Positions 18,698 through 30,260 are shown, numbered from the stretch's first letter. The stretch is DNA of 64,000 nt from Timema cristinae (GCA_039000515.1 JBCFYV010011135.1:11296776-11360775), one strand, 5' to 3'. Made by a program: numbers and translations. Notes: generated by a model from the letters alone, not told the origin.

Positions 18698-21114
18698 TGG
18701 TACGCTAGACTGGGGGCCGTAAGAGACCATCCGGGATCGAGCCTATACGTTTTCATACAAAGATCACGAAAGTTCTCAAAGACGTCAGCTAGTAGTGTTA
18801 CGTCGGTATGAAGGTAGAGGTTCGAGTAATCCCAAAGATTCTTGCATTCGAAAAGGCGCCAAACCTTACTGGCGTGATCATAGTCTACCTGAGAGATATG
18901 AGTATCCGTGAGCGCGTTATAAAATTTATCTTTGCTCGGTAACTGAGTCTCGTTCAGCCGCTCAAATGAATCTATATAGTCATAGGGGAACACCCCTTTA
19001 CGAGCGACTAGTTTGAAACGTTCATCATCAGGATGACACTTACGAGTGATTTTAAGCTGCTCAGGTTCGAGGTAAGATACGCATTTCTCTAGGGAGGTAC
19101 ACAGAAAGCTGAAACTATCTATAATTTTAATTGTGATCCCTCGAAATCCGTGCCGAATATACTTCATGATTACTTTGAATCTTCCCATTGTCTCGCCAAT
19201 AACCTTAACTTTCCCTGGATTGACAATAACGCTCTCCCCTGTGAACGGATCAGTTTCTCTACGTTCAACAAGTGATTCGAGAAGTAAGAAATTATCGTAG
19301 CATCGTGCGTTATGAATAACCACGCTCAGATGACTAAGGTTCTTGTAATTAATATTACACCCTGCGTGACTGCTACCACGATAAAGTCCCGTCAAGTGAC
19401 AATGATCCATAACGCGGATATCATCATTCGCGTAGGGTTTTTCACAATATGACAATGAGTGGCCGTATTGTGAGCATCTCTTTGAGCAGGCGTTAGCGGC
19501 GTCATTGGAACTACAGTACTATAATAATCTAGTACGCGCTTTGCTGTATCTACGAGAGCTTCAACAAATTGATCTGTACAATCTTTTCCCGTGAAGTGAC
19601 GGTACTCTGAGAGATTATCATTAAAAATGCATTTAGTGTACATGCCTACAGAATATGCTACATGACTCTGTACATTCTCAGTATAAGAAAATTTCGTGTC
19701 AGGATCACACGTTTCTATAGGCACGAGTAAACTCTCCAAGTCAGCGTACACGATAAATCCTGTTTTCTCCTGTTGTTTATACTGTGAGAACGTCAGGAAT
19801 TTATTTTCCCTTGAGGGAATGTACTCCTTACCGCTCCAAATTTTTTACACGTTTCTTTATGTTTTACAAGTTTATTTTCAGTCAGAAAAGAGCTCAAACA
19901 ACGGTCACAAAAATACCTACGTCTCGTGTCAGACGTTGGTGTTAGTTGAGGGTTTATTAATCGTGACAGATTTTTGATTGCGCTGAAATGATCATTTTCA
20001 GTCCCATGTACTTTTATCATGAATAAATGAACATGTCTAGCACGCTCTTTAGTGCTGACATGAACGGGAACGATCACTATTTTTTTAGAGTTGTCCGCAG
20101 TGTCCACATAAGAATCACTACCTTCGTGTTTTGCAGTGTACACATTAACAGATATATCGTTAAGCCTTTCGAAGCGTTCAATATATCTCATTTCGAACGG
20201 GAGCGGGATCCCATCTAGATTCAGCACGTCACGAAAATTAGGATAAGACGATAAACGCTGAGCTAACCCTGTCGGCTCAAAGAGGCACGCCAATACGGAT
20301 ACTGGGAAGCAAAGTCCTTCTTCGGCTTGAACATTTATCAGCGCTCTACGCGCGGCTATAGTTTCAGGGATTCGAACGTGGGCACCGATCGTGAAAGCCG
20401 TGTTTTTCGAGAAATTTACTCTCATTTCCAACGTACCGTTGTACATCCACCCTGAGTCTCTAGAAACAAAGCCTCAATCTGAGCAAGGAGTGGGAAGACC
20501 ACGTTATTCTCATATTTCTCCTCCAAGTTTAGTGTGTTAAATATATCGTATAGAGAAGAATTGAAATAACCCTTTTCAATTCTATCATCAGTAGGATGCT
20601 TAAACTCGCAAATGAGGCTACAATTTACCTTTATAGGGCCGTTCGCGTTTGATTCTTTTTCTACAGTTTTTACATAAATATCTCCACACGCAACGAAAAA
20701 CTGTACGACATCCTTGTAGGGTAACTCGTTACTGATTGAGTATGTCTTTATACGTCGAGCGTATGCTTGTTCAATAAGTTTAATGGATAGTCCTAGCGGC
20801 TCCAGGTAAAGCCTAAACTGAGTAAATCCTGTACCTAAGTTTCGTGATAAGGTCAAAAGTCTTTGGATCTGTACGTCTATATTGTCATGGTCTGATATCA
20901 GTAGACTCGAGGTCTTAATCTGGCCAGGTATATGTTCAATGTAAGCATTATACAACTTCCCTTCACGAAGTGCAACGTCATGTTTCAAGTATCTAATTAA
21001 GAGTCGTTCATTAGTGTCTAGATCTGTGAGAGTATACACCCTATTCCCATTAGTTTGCCGAGATACAATTATAGGAGGTGATAAACGCAAAAGTTTTGTC
21101 GGTGGTTCTGACAT
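18698..21114 (-). pseudogene. polB: Protein-primed DNA polymerase B, N-terminal and exonuclease part
   Basis: The start is the ATG at 21,112-21,114. The N-terminal 220 residues are of the type preceding Polinton polymerases. Frames change at about 20,440, 19,800 and 19,450. A C2H2-like pair (FCDRCLSSF with a following H..TC) is at about 19,850-19,915. Proofreading motifs: Exo I VYADLESLL (about 19,735-19,757), Exo II HNARCYDNF (about 19,290-19,318), Exo III LHTDVTLLADVF (about 18,790-18,830). The gene is cut at 18,698 by the Ty3/gypsy element and resumes at 11,146. Total coding length is near 1,290 residues, normal for the family. Confidence 0.9.
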
Positions 21115-21300
21115 GTTCGGGTGCACTATGCTCTAAAAAGGCCCTACTCTCCCCTCAGTATTATCTTCTTCATTTCGGGTCAACTTGCTCTATGATCTCT
21201 TCGAGCGGCTCTGAGACAGCTATAAAAACAAACAGGGACGTCTAGTTAGCCGTTCATGAAGCCATGATATACAAACATTGAAGCTAATGTGTGTTTAATT
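21115..21300 (-). promoter_or_regulatory. Upstream region of polymerase gene
   Basis: No gene is seen. TATA-like GCTATAAAAACA (about 21,219-21,230) lies about 105 bases before the polymerase ATG but is oriented to the plus strand. The polymerase promoter is not clear. Confidence 0.2.
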
Positions 21301-21310
21301 CAGGTCTGAA

Positions 21311-22082
21311 TCGTTTGTGTAGAGGAAGTGAGCCTGCATTTACGTAGAGTAAGAGTGAGAAGGATCAAGGTTCGAATCTAGGTCGCGTGTACTGAGGTAC
21401 GATTTTCTCAAAAAAAGGTTTACAATTCTACTTCATGCAAAAGCGAGTACACTTCTTATATCTAAAAATATTAGCGTTTAACTCGAACGGGTAGTAAGAC
21501 GTGATGCTAGGAACTGAATACCTCTAATTAGATTAACTAAAATCATATTAAATGTATGACTCGAAAATACTTTTTAATGCTCTAACATTGATAGTGCGAG
21601 ATTCAAACCTTGTAAAGAAAAAAAGTTTTTCCAAATAATGTTGAGAGGTTAAAGCAAGGCTCGAACCTGGATCGTTTGTGTAGAGGAAGTGAGCCTCCTT
21701 TTTACGTAGAGTAAAAAACCTCCTTCTCTTCATTCATCATGACTGAGTTTCAAACCTTGTAAAGAAAATAAGTTTTTTTCCAAATAATGTTGGAGGGTTA
21801 AAGCAAGGCTCGAACCTGGATCGTTTGTGTAGAGGAAGTGAGCCTGCATTTACGTAGAGTAAGAGTGAGAAGGATCAAGGTTCGAATCTAGGACGCGTGT
21901 ACTGGGATGTGATTTTCTCAAAAAAGGTTTACAATTCTACTTCATGCAAAAGCGAGTACACTTCTTATATCTAAAAAATATTAGCGTATAACTCGAACGG
22001 CTAGTAAGACGTGATGCTAGGAACTGAATACCTCTAATTAGATTAACTAAAGTCATATTAAATGTATGACTCGAAAATACAT
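21311..22082. repeat. Tandem duplication of a SINE-B-derived segment, offset about 510 bp
   Basis: The block 21,311-21,570 (from TCGTTTGTGTAGAGGAAGTG to ATGTATGACTCGAAAATAC) recurs at 21,820-22,080. A partial third copy of its start lies at 21,669-21,695. The segment contains a tRNA-type B-box, AAGGTTCGAATCTAGG, and the SINE-B body motif (TACTGAGGT... TTTTCTC). It ends ACTCGAACGGGTAGTAAGACG, the SINE tail. Confidence 0.8.
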
Positions 22083-22496
22083 TCGATTGTCCTGATGTAG
22101 ACAGTAAGATTGGGGGGTTCGAAGTAAAGTTTGTTAGAGGATTATACATTAGAACTTAACTCTCTACCGTACATGATTTATATATAACGCTTTAGCACAA
22201 CTTAATGCTAAAAAACTTTTAAGGAAATCTTTCAAATTTGGTTTCTACTTGCAGCAACGCCTGTGAAACTCTATTCCTACTACTTGTATAGCTTGACTGT
22301 TTATCACATTATCTAAGCTTAAAGACAATCTCAAGTTTTTTTGCCTTGTTTCGTCATAAAACAATTGAATACTTGCATTTACTATTATCGTTATTATCAT
22401 ATGGGTTATTTAAAGCTAACATTGATAATGTTTTAGCGCCATCATTCAGCATGACTGAGATTTGAACGAATCAATGAAGAAGCATAGACTATTATG
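22083..22496. other. AT-rich sequence, no gene seen
   Basis: No coding frame or repeat is recognised in these 400 bases between the two SINE-derived arrays. Confidence 0.3.
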
Positions 22497-23510
22497 TATT
22501 ATCTTACCACCCGTTCGGTTTATACGCTAATGTGTAATGGTGAGATGAAACGAAAGTTCTACAGTTTAACGTGGAATCCGAACCACGGTGGTGGTCTGAC
22601 ATTCACAAGATAACCTGAAGGAAGGTTTTTTTTTGGGAAAATATGTGTTATCATTTGTAAAATCACAGATATTAGAGGAAGTGAACCCACATTTGCGTAG
22701 AGGGAGAGTTGAAAAACCTATACTCTGTACAAACATATTTCGATTTAACGTGGAATCCGAACCATGGTGGAGGTCTGACATTCACAAGATAACCTGAAGG
22801 AAGGGGTTTTTTGGGGAAAATATGTGTTATCATTTGTAAAATCGCAGATATTAGAGGAAGTGAACCCACATTTGCGTAGAGGGAGAGTTGAAAAAACCCA
22901 TACTCTGTACAAACATATTTCGATTTTAACGTGGAATCCGAACCATGGTGGAGGTCTGACATTCACAAGATAACCTGAAGGAAGGGGTTTTTTGGGGAAA
23001 ATATGTATTATCATTTGTAAAATCGCAGATATTAGAGGAAGTGAACCCACATTTGCATAGAGGGAGAGCTGTACAAACATATTTCGATTTTAACGTGGAA
23101 TCCGAACCACGGTGGAGGTCTGGCATTCACAAGATAACCTGAAGGAAGGGGTTTTTTTAGGAAAATATGTGTTATCATTTGTAAAATCACAGATATTAGA
23201 GGAAGTGAACCCACATTTGCATAGAGGGAGAGTTGAAAAACATATTTTGATTTTAACGTGGAATCCGAACCACGGTGGAGGTCTGGCATTCACAAGATAA
23301 CCTGAAGGAAGGGTTTTTTTAGGAAAATATGTGTTATCATTTGTAAAATCGTAGAAATTAGAGGAAGTGAACCCACATTTGCATAGAGGGAGAGCTGAAA
23401 AAACATATTTCGATTTTAACGTGGAACAGAAATTAGAGGAAAAGAACCCACATTTGCGTAGAGGGAGATTTGAAAAACCCATACTCTGTACAAACATATT
23501 TCGATTGATT
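22497..23510. repeat. Satellite of 163-180-bp units made from fused SINE fragments
   Basis: ACGTGGAATCCGAACCA starts units near 22,569, 22,749, 22,929, 23,092 and 23,255, with a truncated unit near 23,418. Spacing is first 180, 180, then 163, 163, 163. Each unit joins a SINE-A body piece (AATCCGAACCACGGTGGAGG, ATTCACAAGATAACCTGAAGG) to a SINE-B body piece (GAGGAAGTGAACCCACATTT, GAGGGAGAG). It sits next to the Polinton's last gene. Confidence 0.85.
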
Positions 23511-23826
23511 AGATTGTAATAAACATACCTTCGAAGTTTATCAGTGCCGTCTTGCTGTTTTTGGAAATTCCCTGGTAGAGTAGGAGTAGATCGGCTTTGG
23601 AGAGCTCCTTCAGCTGAGCGTCGGTAAGCAGGGAAAATCGAGCCGGTAGCCACACGTTATATGTGTTCTCCAACAAAGCGAGCACTCTGCGTCCATATCT
23701 CGTCGTCACGCCTTTTATATTAGTGATATAATAACCATGACCTATCTCTAAATCTGTCAGCTTCCTTGATACTACCTCACTCGAACCGATTGCTGACAAA
23801 AGCGCAGCCGAATATTCACTGGACAT
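23509..23826 (-). CDS. Small Polinton-associated protein, possibly OB-fold/ssDNA-binding
   Basis: This is an intact 105-residue protein. The middle reads GHGYYITNIKGVTTRYGRRVLALLE, then NVWLPARF, and finally LLLYQGISKNSKTALINF. Alternating hydrophobic strands with conserved 'Y.I....T.YG.RVL' and 'LP.R' patterns recall small invertebrate viral/Polinton proteins that I remember as OB-fold-like. That role is an inference. The ATG at 23,824-23,826 follows an AT-rich leader. It is transcribed in the same direction as the polymerase, which lies 2.4 kb downstream beyond the SINE satellites. Confidence 0.5.
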   Translation of the reverse strand: MSSEYSAALLSAIGSSEVVSRKLTDLEIGHGYYITNIKGVTTRYGRRVLALLENTYNVWLPARFSLLTDAQLKELSKADLLLLYQGISKNSKTALINFEGMFITI

Positions 23827-24837
23827 TCTTGATGATGTTGTTTAGAATATAAAGATTTAAAAGATAATGGATTCTACTTAAAGGGGTAACTCAATATATA
23901 GAAATAAACTACCCCCCTCTCCAGGAGGCGGCGCGAAAAAAGGGTTTGACTCCGCCCTCTTTACTGCGTGAGAAGTCCCCCTCTTGTAAAATTCTCACAG
24001 ACCATTTCCTTCCAAAATGAATCTGAGACCCACGCGGATGTTAACTTCCTGCGAAACAGATGTTAACTTCCCGAGTTAAAGCCCTCTCACGGTTAGGGGA
24101 GCTGAGCCGCCCCAACTAATTTACAGGAAAACATTTTTCACGTGTCGTCAGCCGAGTAGGGAAAGAACAAGAGGGGACTAAGCTGGCAGGAAAACATTTT
24201 TCATTTGTCACCTCCGGAAAGAAGGACCTTTTTCTCAACTCGAGTTTAGAGAAGCCCGGATTAAAGGTTAACCCTTTTTAGTTCGTGGGAAACTTATAAC
24301 GAGATTCTTTTTCTCGACCAATCGTGTAAGCCTTTTCTCTAATGTCACACCTCCTTCTCCTGTACCCGCGAATCCACGCCGCTGGAAGGGGAGAACACGC
24401 GAGACTACGGCGCGGGAGGAAATGGGGTTAGGGGGGCTATGACGTCATCAACTTCCGTTCTGAAACTGACTTTCCTTTCTACTATTATTATTACTGTGTT
24501 TTGTCTTACGACAGGTCTATTCGTTTTATCAGTGAACTTAGACCGCCAATACCTCCTCCTTCAGCACCCAGAATTCTCTTTCCTTCAAGTCATCTAGTAT
24601 TTAAATACTAGTCCTTTCTAAGCTCCTCTTTCCCTCAACCTTTCCTTCTATGACGTCATACAGAAGAAAGTTCCTCCTAAGGCTTTATGTACGCATCAGT
24701 ATTGTCTGTGATGAACAAAAAAAAAATATTTCATCAATATCCGGTGCAGTTCTTTTCATCTAATTTTATTTATTTGAGGTATTTAACGTACACTTTCTTA
24801 ACCAACTGACTATATCAGCTCACCATATTATATTTTA
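23827..24837. other. GC-richer non-coding block with CRE palindromes
   Basis: No gene is seen. The block has a duplicated CTGGCAGGAAAACATTTTTCA-like motif (about 24,122-24,140 and 24,188-24,205) and TGACGTCA palindromes at 24,440-24,447 and 24,651-24,658. Its composition differs from the flanking AT-rich DNA, so it may be the terminal part of the Polinton. I cannot confirm this because the left terminus is outside the window. Confidence 0.35.
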
Positions 24838-25020
24838 GTGATAGTGTACTCGCATTTTCGTGGAGGGAGAGTGGAAAACTATTTAGGAAAAACCACCCCC
24901 AGTTCACCCGACCGAGATTCGAATCTCGATCTTCCCGTCCTCAGCAGTCGAGCTCAACACGACAAGTGCGTTAGCCAACTACGGGCAGTCTATTCTACTG
25001 CGAGAGTAGCGGCCACCGAA
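24838..25020 (-). mobile_element. SINE-B copy, head portion
   Basis: Read on the minus strand, a tRNA-like head (box A in GTTGGCTAACGCAC, box B in GAGATTCGAATCTCGG) is followed by the body GGGGGTGGTTTTTCC. The 3' tail is missing on the left side. Confidence 0.75.
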
Positions 25021-25538
25021 GCGGTGAACATAATGTGTACTAAAAATACCTAAGCTGACTCCAGACTCCTAAGCTGAAATCCGCAGCAAAAGCAATAACG
25101 ACATTCTAACTATGTTTATATTGCTTTTGTAAATTCTAGCTTGTTTATTTCTACAATAGCTAATTGACATCATAATGTTGGACCATTCAATTAGTAGAAA
25201 GATGTCGGAATGGGTGTGACGTCACCGGGGCGTAACGGGCTGACCAGCCTACAGCAAATAAACAATTACGAAGAGATCTAAGCCTTGTCTGCGACTAAGT
25301 GCCTGATGATATAGATCTTGCCGGGTCATTTCCGTGGCTGATAAAGCGTAAAGAGAAACAGTTTAACAATTATTAGGCTATGTTCACGATCGAGACATTA
25401 ACAGTCAAGGTGGGATGGAATGGAACGCGTGGCTATGTTCAATATTTTTACAGGTTTTATAAAAAAACATTCTCCAAAATAAATCAAATATATTATCTAC
25501 TCTTAAACATGGTGGGTAGGTATACTCTTGAACATAGT
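25021..25538. other. AT-rich sequence, no gene seen
   Basis: A third TGACGTCA palindrome lies at 25,217-25,224. No coding frame is recognised. Confidence 0.3.
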
Positions 25539-25638
25539 NNNNNNNNNNNNNNNNNNNNNNNNNNNNNNNNNNNNNNNNNNNNNNNNNNNNNNNNNNNNNN
25601 NNNNNNNNNNNNNNNNNNNNNNNNNNNNNNNNNNNNNN
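25539..25638. other. Assembly gap of 100 Ns
   Basis: Exactly 100 N bases mark a scaffold join of arbitrary size. The sequence on either side shows no obvious shared repeat. Distances across it should not be trusted. Confidence 0.99.
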
Positions 25639-27239
25639 TCACCTTGATCAGCAGTAATCTAGTCTAACATGAGAAGAATAAGATAGCCCACATGACCAAA
25701 CAACGATCGAAATACATCAACAGATTTATACACCTTTCTTTTCATTTGATGTTTATTTTGTCAAATCTGATAGTTATAAGGAATATAGTTTACATGCATA
25801 TTTATTAGTTCAATTAAGTTGACACTAGAAAGATATGGTTCAGATGAAATTTAACTATATTTTCGTTAAAGAAGATTTGAAGAAGCTTAGGGAAAAACTC
25901 CACCCATTTCCCCTAGCCAGAACCCACAATTCACAACCCCTTCTTCCATCACCGGCACTATACACTAGATAAGCCTAGCCTTGTGACCATCGATTTAGGT
26001 GACGGTGTATTAAACAGTGGCGTATCCAAATCAAACCTGTTGAAACCACTACATTAATGTTGTTAATGTCCTGTATAATGCTGGTGGCAATGGCGGAAGA
26101 ATGGCTCTCAGGTCTTACATTAAATAAACCTTTCCATCACGATATTTCAGTAAAAGTGAACAATTTTGCTAACTTTTTTTCAATCAGCGGTGATTTAAGA
26201 TTCAGATTTGTTGTTTAAAACTAAAACTTTGCAGTATTGTAGTTATATTTCAAAAATTTGTGTGATAACAAATATTTGTCATTTAATGGCCTAACTGGGA
26301 AGGCATGATTGTGTGAACATTTTATGTTGTGAGTGGCGAATGACATAACGACTTTTACGAGGATTTGTATGATGAATCAATAAACAAACAAACTAGAGGA
26401 GCTGTCACAAACGGAAGTGTCTGCAGTCCTGAGCTAGGAACCAGGTCAATGGCCCGGTTAAAAGGGGGTGGTCTTGAGTTCCTTGGGATTTTCTACGGAA
26501 GATCATAAGCTAGGAGGTCACGTGGCATGCCTGGCATGGGGTCACGTTGGGTAATTTGTCGGGTTCATCAAGTAACAGTCAGGGCTGCCACTTGAGCTCA
26601 AGGAACCAGGTTCAACGACCGTATAGGGACCACATAACAGGCCATTAGGTAAACCTCATAACACCTAGTTCGGTCACTCACTTCTCTATATTCACTAAAT
26701 TCTTCATTTTAGCTTCACTTTTAACATCACATTTGTAATAATATAGTAGTATTAATATACCTTTTAAAAGCCAAGTCTAACGTCAATCATGAACCCACAT
26801 GAGTTATCATATCATCCTTCCCTTATCCTCGGTTAAAGACACCCTGACAGTTTTCCAGGCCCTCACAGTTTAACATATAGAAACAGAGGGAATGGCATAT
26901 TTGTATTAAAATACATAATGTTTCTATTAATAATAAAACACTTTGGTCCTTTGTATATATTGTGACAGTGTTATTCAATTTTAGGTGTTTTTTTTGGATC
27001 AAAATTACAAATTTACTAATTTATCAAAACTGTGGATTTTCTTACAGTTTTTATTTTTATTATTATAATTTGTTAAAAATATTTTATAAATTATTAGCAT
27101 TCTTACTCTTGTTAAAATTTTTAATAATTAAGATATCAGATTTATTCTCAAGAAACTCTAAAATCAATCTCCCCCTACAAACAACCCTAGAGGCCACCCT
27201 TGATATATATAATAGCACTGCATCTTACTACCCGTTTTG
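25639..27239. other. AT-rich non-coding sequence
   Basis: No gene, RNA or clear repeat is recognised over 1.6 kb. Short homopolymers only. Confidence 0.3.
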
Positions 27240-27253
27240 TTATTATTTTATTA

Positions 27254-27291
<38 letters not shown>

Positions 27292-27650
27292 CATCACCGC
27301 GTTTTACTACCTGTTCGGGTTATACGCACTTACGCTAATGTGTAATGGTAGGGTGATTGTGAGATGAAATGGAGGACCTACAGTTCAACATGGAATCCGA
27401 ACCACGGTGGAGGCCTGGCATTCCACACATTCACAAGTTGTAATTAATACACGTCTTGTCAGAGTGTACCCATTATGGTTACACGTCTTTGTAATAATTA
27501 AGCTAATGGGGAAGTGTACCTACATTTTGCGTGGAGGGAGAGTGAAAAACCACTTTGTAAAACAACCCTCAGTACACCAGAACAGGATTCGAACCCCGAT
27601 CTTCTTGTCATTGTTAATCTAGTCTTTTGTGATACTGATGCCACCGAAAT
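27240..27650 (-). mobile_element. Chimeric SINE: SINE-A tail and body joined to SINE-B body and head
   Basis: (ATT)n at 27,253-27,287 is followed by the common tail ACTACCTGTTCGGGTTATACG and then the SINE-A body (GGAATCCGAACCACGGTGG). Instead of the SINE-A tRNA head, the SINE-B body (GCGTGGAGGGAGAGTG) and the B head with CAGGATTCGAACCCCG come next. It is one continuous composite in minus orientation. Confidence 0.7.
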
Positions 27651-28224
27651 GGGTCTCTTTTTATCAAATGGTGTATTATTGATTTAGTAAAAAAGAAAGT
27701 TCAACGACGACATCTGTTAGCCCCCTTCCTTCTCGCGGTTCGCCATAGGCTCTTAATTCTCAGTTAGAACTGAATAATTGCGGTGAATTCCTAAAAGTTC
27801 GTTCTCCCACGCAAAGCGATGAGACCATGTTTGGGTGAAACGGAATCACATTAAAGCCGCGAGATGATGAAGCTGTGAATAATTCAGTAGCTTTTCGTTT
27901 ATAGAATGTCAGCCGCGCGCCTACATTCTCATACCCATTTAACAGTGCTCGTTTAAAACTTAACGAGACATAATTTTAACTTAACTAACTTAGAGAATAT
28001 TTTATTATTCATTAATTTAGGATCCGGGATTGGTAAAGTTTTCTGCCATGCTTGATATTACCCTGGAGGCCATGTATCAATTTCTGACTTGTTGAACGGA
28101 ATCGTAAATATTATATTTTATTCTTGATATAAAAACTCGACAAACTTTTAATGAAATCCAATAAGATAATATGGTTAATTTTTCATTTATCCCCTTGTTA
28201 AGTAGGATTAGTTATTCTACACCC
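27651..28224. other. Non-coding sequence, nothing recognised
   Basis: No gene or repeat is recognised in this stretch. Confidence 0.3.
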
Positions 28225-28430
28225 ACTTCAATGACCACGTGGTCTAACGCGCAAGTCTCATATTGGACTAGACTGCCGATGACGTGGAGATCAAGGTTCG
28301 AATCTCAGTTGGGGGTACTGAGGTGGTTTTTTCAAAATGGTTTTACACGCTCTATCCACGTAAATGCGGGTATACTTTCTCTAAATAAAACCGTCCCAAT
28401 CACTAAAACCATTAGCGTAATTGGTACAAA
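28225..28430 (+). mobile_element. SINE-B copy, plus orientation
   Basis: The head has box A GTGGTCTAACGCGCAAG and box B CAAGGTTCGAATCTCAG. The body has TACTGAGGTGGTTTTTTC and a degenerate CCACGTAAATGCGGG. The tail carries ATTAGCGTAATTGGTAC. The (AAT) end is eroded. Confidence 0.75.
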
Positions 28431-28961
28431 AACAATAGCCGAAATTATTAGCCCGTAAACTTATGTGTACTTTGAGAATAAAAAAAAGATTACACTAAAT
28501 AAATTACACAGAAGGCTGGATATAAACATGGTTCTGAGATAGGATCAATATTGAAATATAATGTTGTATTTTTAAAATTAGTTAACCTGTTCCTAAAGGG
28601 TAGGTAGTTTCTCATAGAATAGAGGGTACGCGAGGCATAAAGGTCTATGTAGTTATTTGGTAAGAAGGTGGATTATGCCAAGTAGGAGAAAAAAATTAAA
28701 AACTATTACTAACTAAGCTAGCTGTAACAGTTGTGATATGATATATTCTATAAATTAGTTGTTAGGGTGGGATGTAGGGGACGCGAGAAAAGGTCAGTGA
28801 TTTAGGGTGTTTTGACAACTTTCTTTTTGCTAAAATAAACAAAAAATTGCTCCAATATAAACAAAAAAAATAATTTACTTAACATGGTGATATCAACAGT
28901 TGTTGGATATCTTTAAATGGTTTTATGGAACTTAATAACTTATTTTTCTCTTCATTTTAAA
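28431..28961. other. AT-rich sequence, no gene seen
   Basis: Nothing is recognised in these 530 bases apart from short A/T runs. Confidence 0.3.
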
Positions 28962-29246
28962 ATTATTATTATTATTATTATGAACCGCGTCTTACTACCC
29001 ATTTGGGTTATACGCACTTACGCTAATGTGTAATGGTAGGGTGATTGTGAGATGAAATGGAGGACCTACAGTTTAACGTGGAATCCGAACCACGGTGGAT
29101 GCCTGGCATTCCCCACATTCACAAGATGTCTTGTCAGAGGTGAAGGAAGGGTTTGGTAATCAGATAAATCTGTGCCGGGACCGAGGATTGAATCCCGGCC
29201 GCCAGCACAGAAATCTGACACCTTACCCCTAGACCACCAGGTCACC
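28962..29246 (-). mobile_element. SINE-A copy, full length
   Basis: On the minus strand the tRNA-like head has box A TGGTCTAGGGGTAAGG and box B GGGATTCAATCCTCGG. The body has CCTCCACCGTGGTTCGG, the shared tail GGTAGTAAGACGCGG, and then (AAT)n. A near-perfect target duplication, CTTCATTTTAAAA (28,949-28,961) and CTTCAATTTTAAAA (29,247-29,260), brackets it. Confidence 0.88.
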
Positions 29247-29784
29247 CTTCAATTTTAAAAGATTCTCATCAAATGCCACTATGCTCATGACAGGTATTCA
29301 ACAACTGTTTACATAAATATGTGAATAAAATTAAAATATATGTTTTTATAAAGTAATATTTTATTTATTTTCGGCATATAAAATATTTTGCCATATAAAC
29401 TGCAAAAAAACAAAAAAAAAACGGTCTTTTCTTGCGTCTCCTTTCATCCCACTTTAGGTAAATCTCTAAACCTCTATGGGTGGTTAATTAATTTTCAAAA
29501 CTACCCAAGCAAACACATAGTTATTGTAAATGATAAAACAAGTTCGGTTCTAAAACATGACCAAACATTCAACAGTCCTCTCCTCCCACCTTCCTCTCTC
29601 AAACAGACTAAGTACAAAATATCAATTAGTAATAAACCTCTTCTGTCAGATTTTAGTCTCAACTGGGGTTCAATTGATGGCAAAGTGCAAGCGAAGTTCA
29701 GCTTATATTAATTAGTAACCGTGTCAGAGCTAGCAAAACAAGAGGGCTTCTTAAGCTCACCGGTCTGAGAGCTACTTACATCGT
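29247..29784. other. Non-coding sequence with a small unsupported ORF
   Basis: An open frame at 29,388-29,711 has no recognisable domain and low-complexity ends. I do not call a gene. Confidence 0.3.
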
Positions 29785-30260
29785 AAAACAATGATTTAAG
29801 GCGATTGACCCTTTTAATTTGGCGTGGAAATGCAGAGCCATGTGAACAAACGCCTATCTTCAAGATTTTTTTATTGTTTTGCAATTTTCTTTTCGGAAAC
29901 GGTTTTTCCCAAGAATAGAAGCTTTTTGAATAAATTATACTTTTTATATACACACCTCCTCTATAAGTTTAACATTGATTATATATCAACAATTTTGACA
30001 TTTTTCAATATAAAACAACAATGAATGTAACACCTAATAAACATCGATAAACTATCTTAGAAGGGGTGTTGAAAATATTACTATAAAAATTTCACTCGTT
30101 CTCGAGAAAACTGATATTTACAAACGTATGATTTCTGCTCAAGACCTGTTCAGTAGCTAGTACCTCTTACTTGTTGGTGCGGAAGGATACTTTGGTCGTT
30201 TGTGGAGCCACGACACGCCTTTCACCCTCCCGCCCACCATCCCACAAAATAGGTTTTGGA
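29785..30260 (-). repeat. Dispersed repeat copy 1 (inverted relative to 36,985-37,480)
   Basis: GGCGTGGAAATGCAGAGCC, CATCGATAAACTATCTTAGAA, TACTTTGGTCGTTTGTGGAG and CCCACAAAATAGGTTTTGGA are the reverse complements of matching stretches at 36,985-37,480. Divergence is substantial, so this is an old non-autonomous element of unknown type. Confidence 0.75.

Larger units (their letters stand above)
1..23826. mobile_element. Polinton/Maverick (adintovirus-like) provirus, left end outside window
   Basis: This is a large DNA transposon/integrated virus. The diagnostic set is all here: retroviral-type integrase, protein-primed family B polymerase, A32-like packaging ATPase, adenovirus-type cysteine protease, double-jelly-roll capsid protein, a minor-capsid-like protein, and a PLA2-like/pX-like protein. 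The integrase runs off the left edge, so the left terminal inverted repeat is not visible. The right boundary is uncertain. The last gene I assign to it ends at 23,826, and GC-richer sequence to about 24,480 might still belong. A 7.5-kb Ty3/gypsy element splits the polymerase gene. Many genes carry frameshifts. The family is certain; the exact ends are not. Confidence 0.88.

Noticed and set aside
23827..24480. Right terminal inverted repeat of the Polinton
   Set aside because: Composition suggests it, but the left terminus is outside the window, so no inverted match can be tested.
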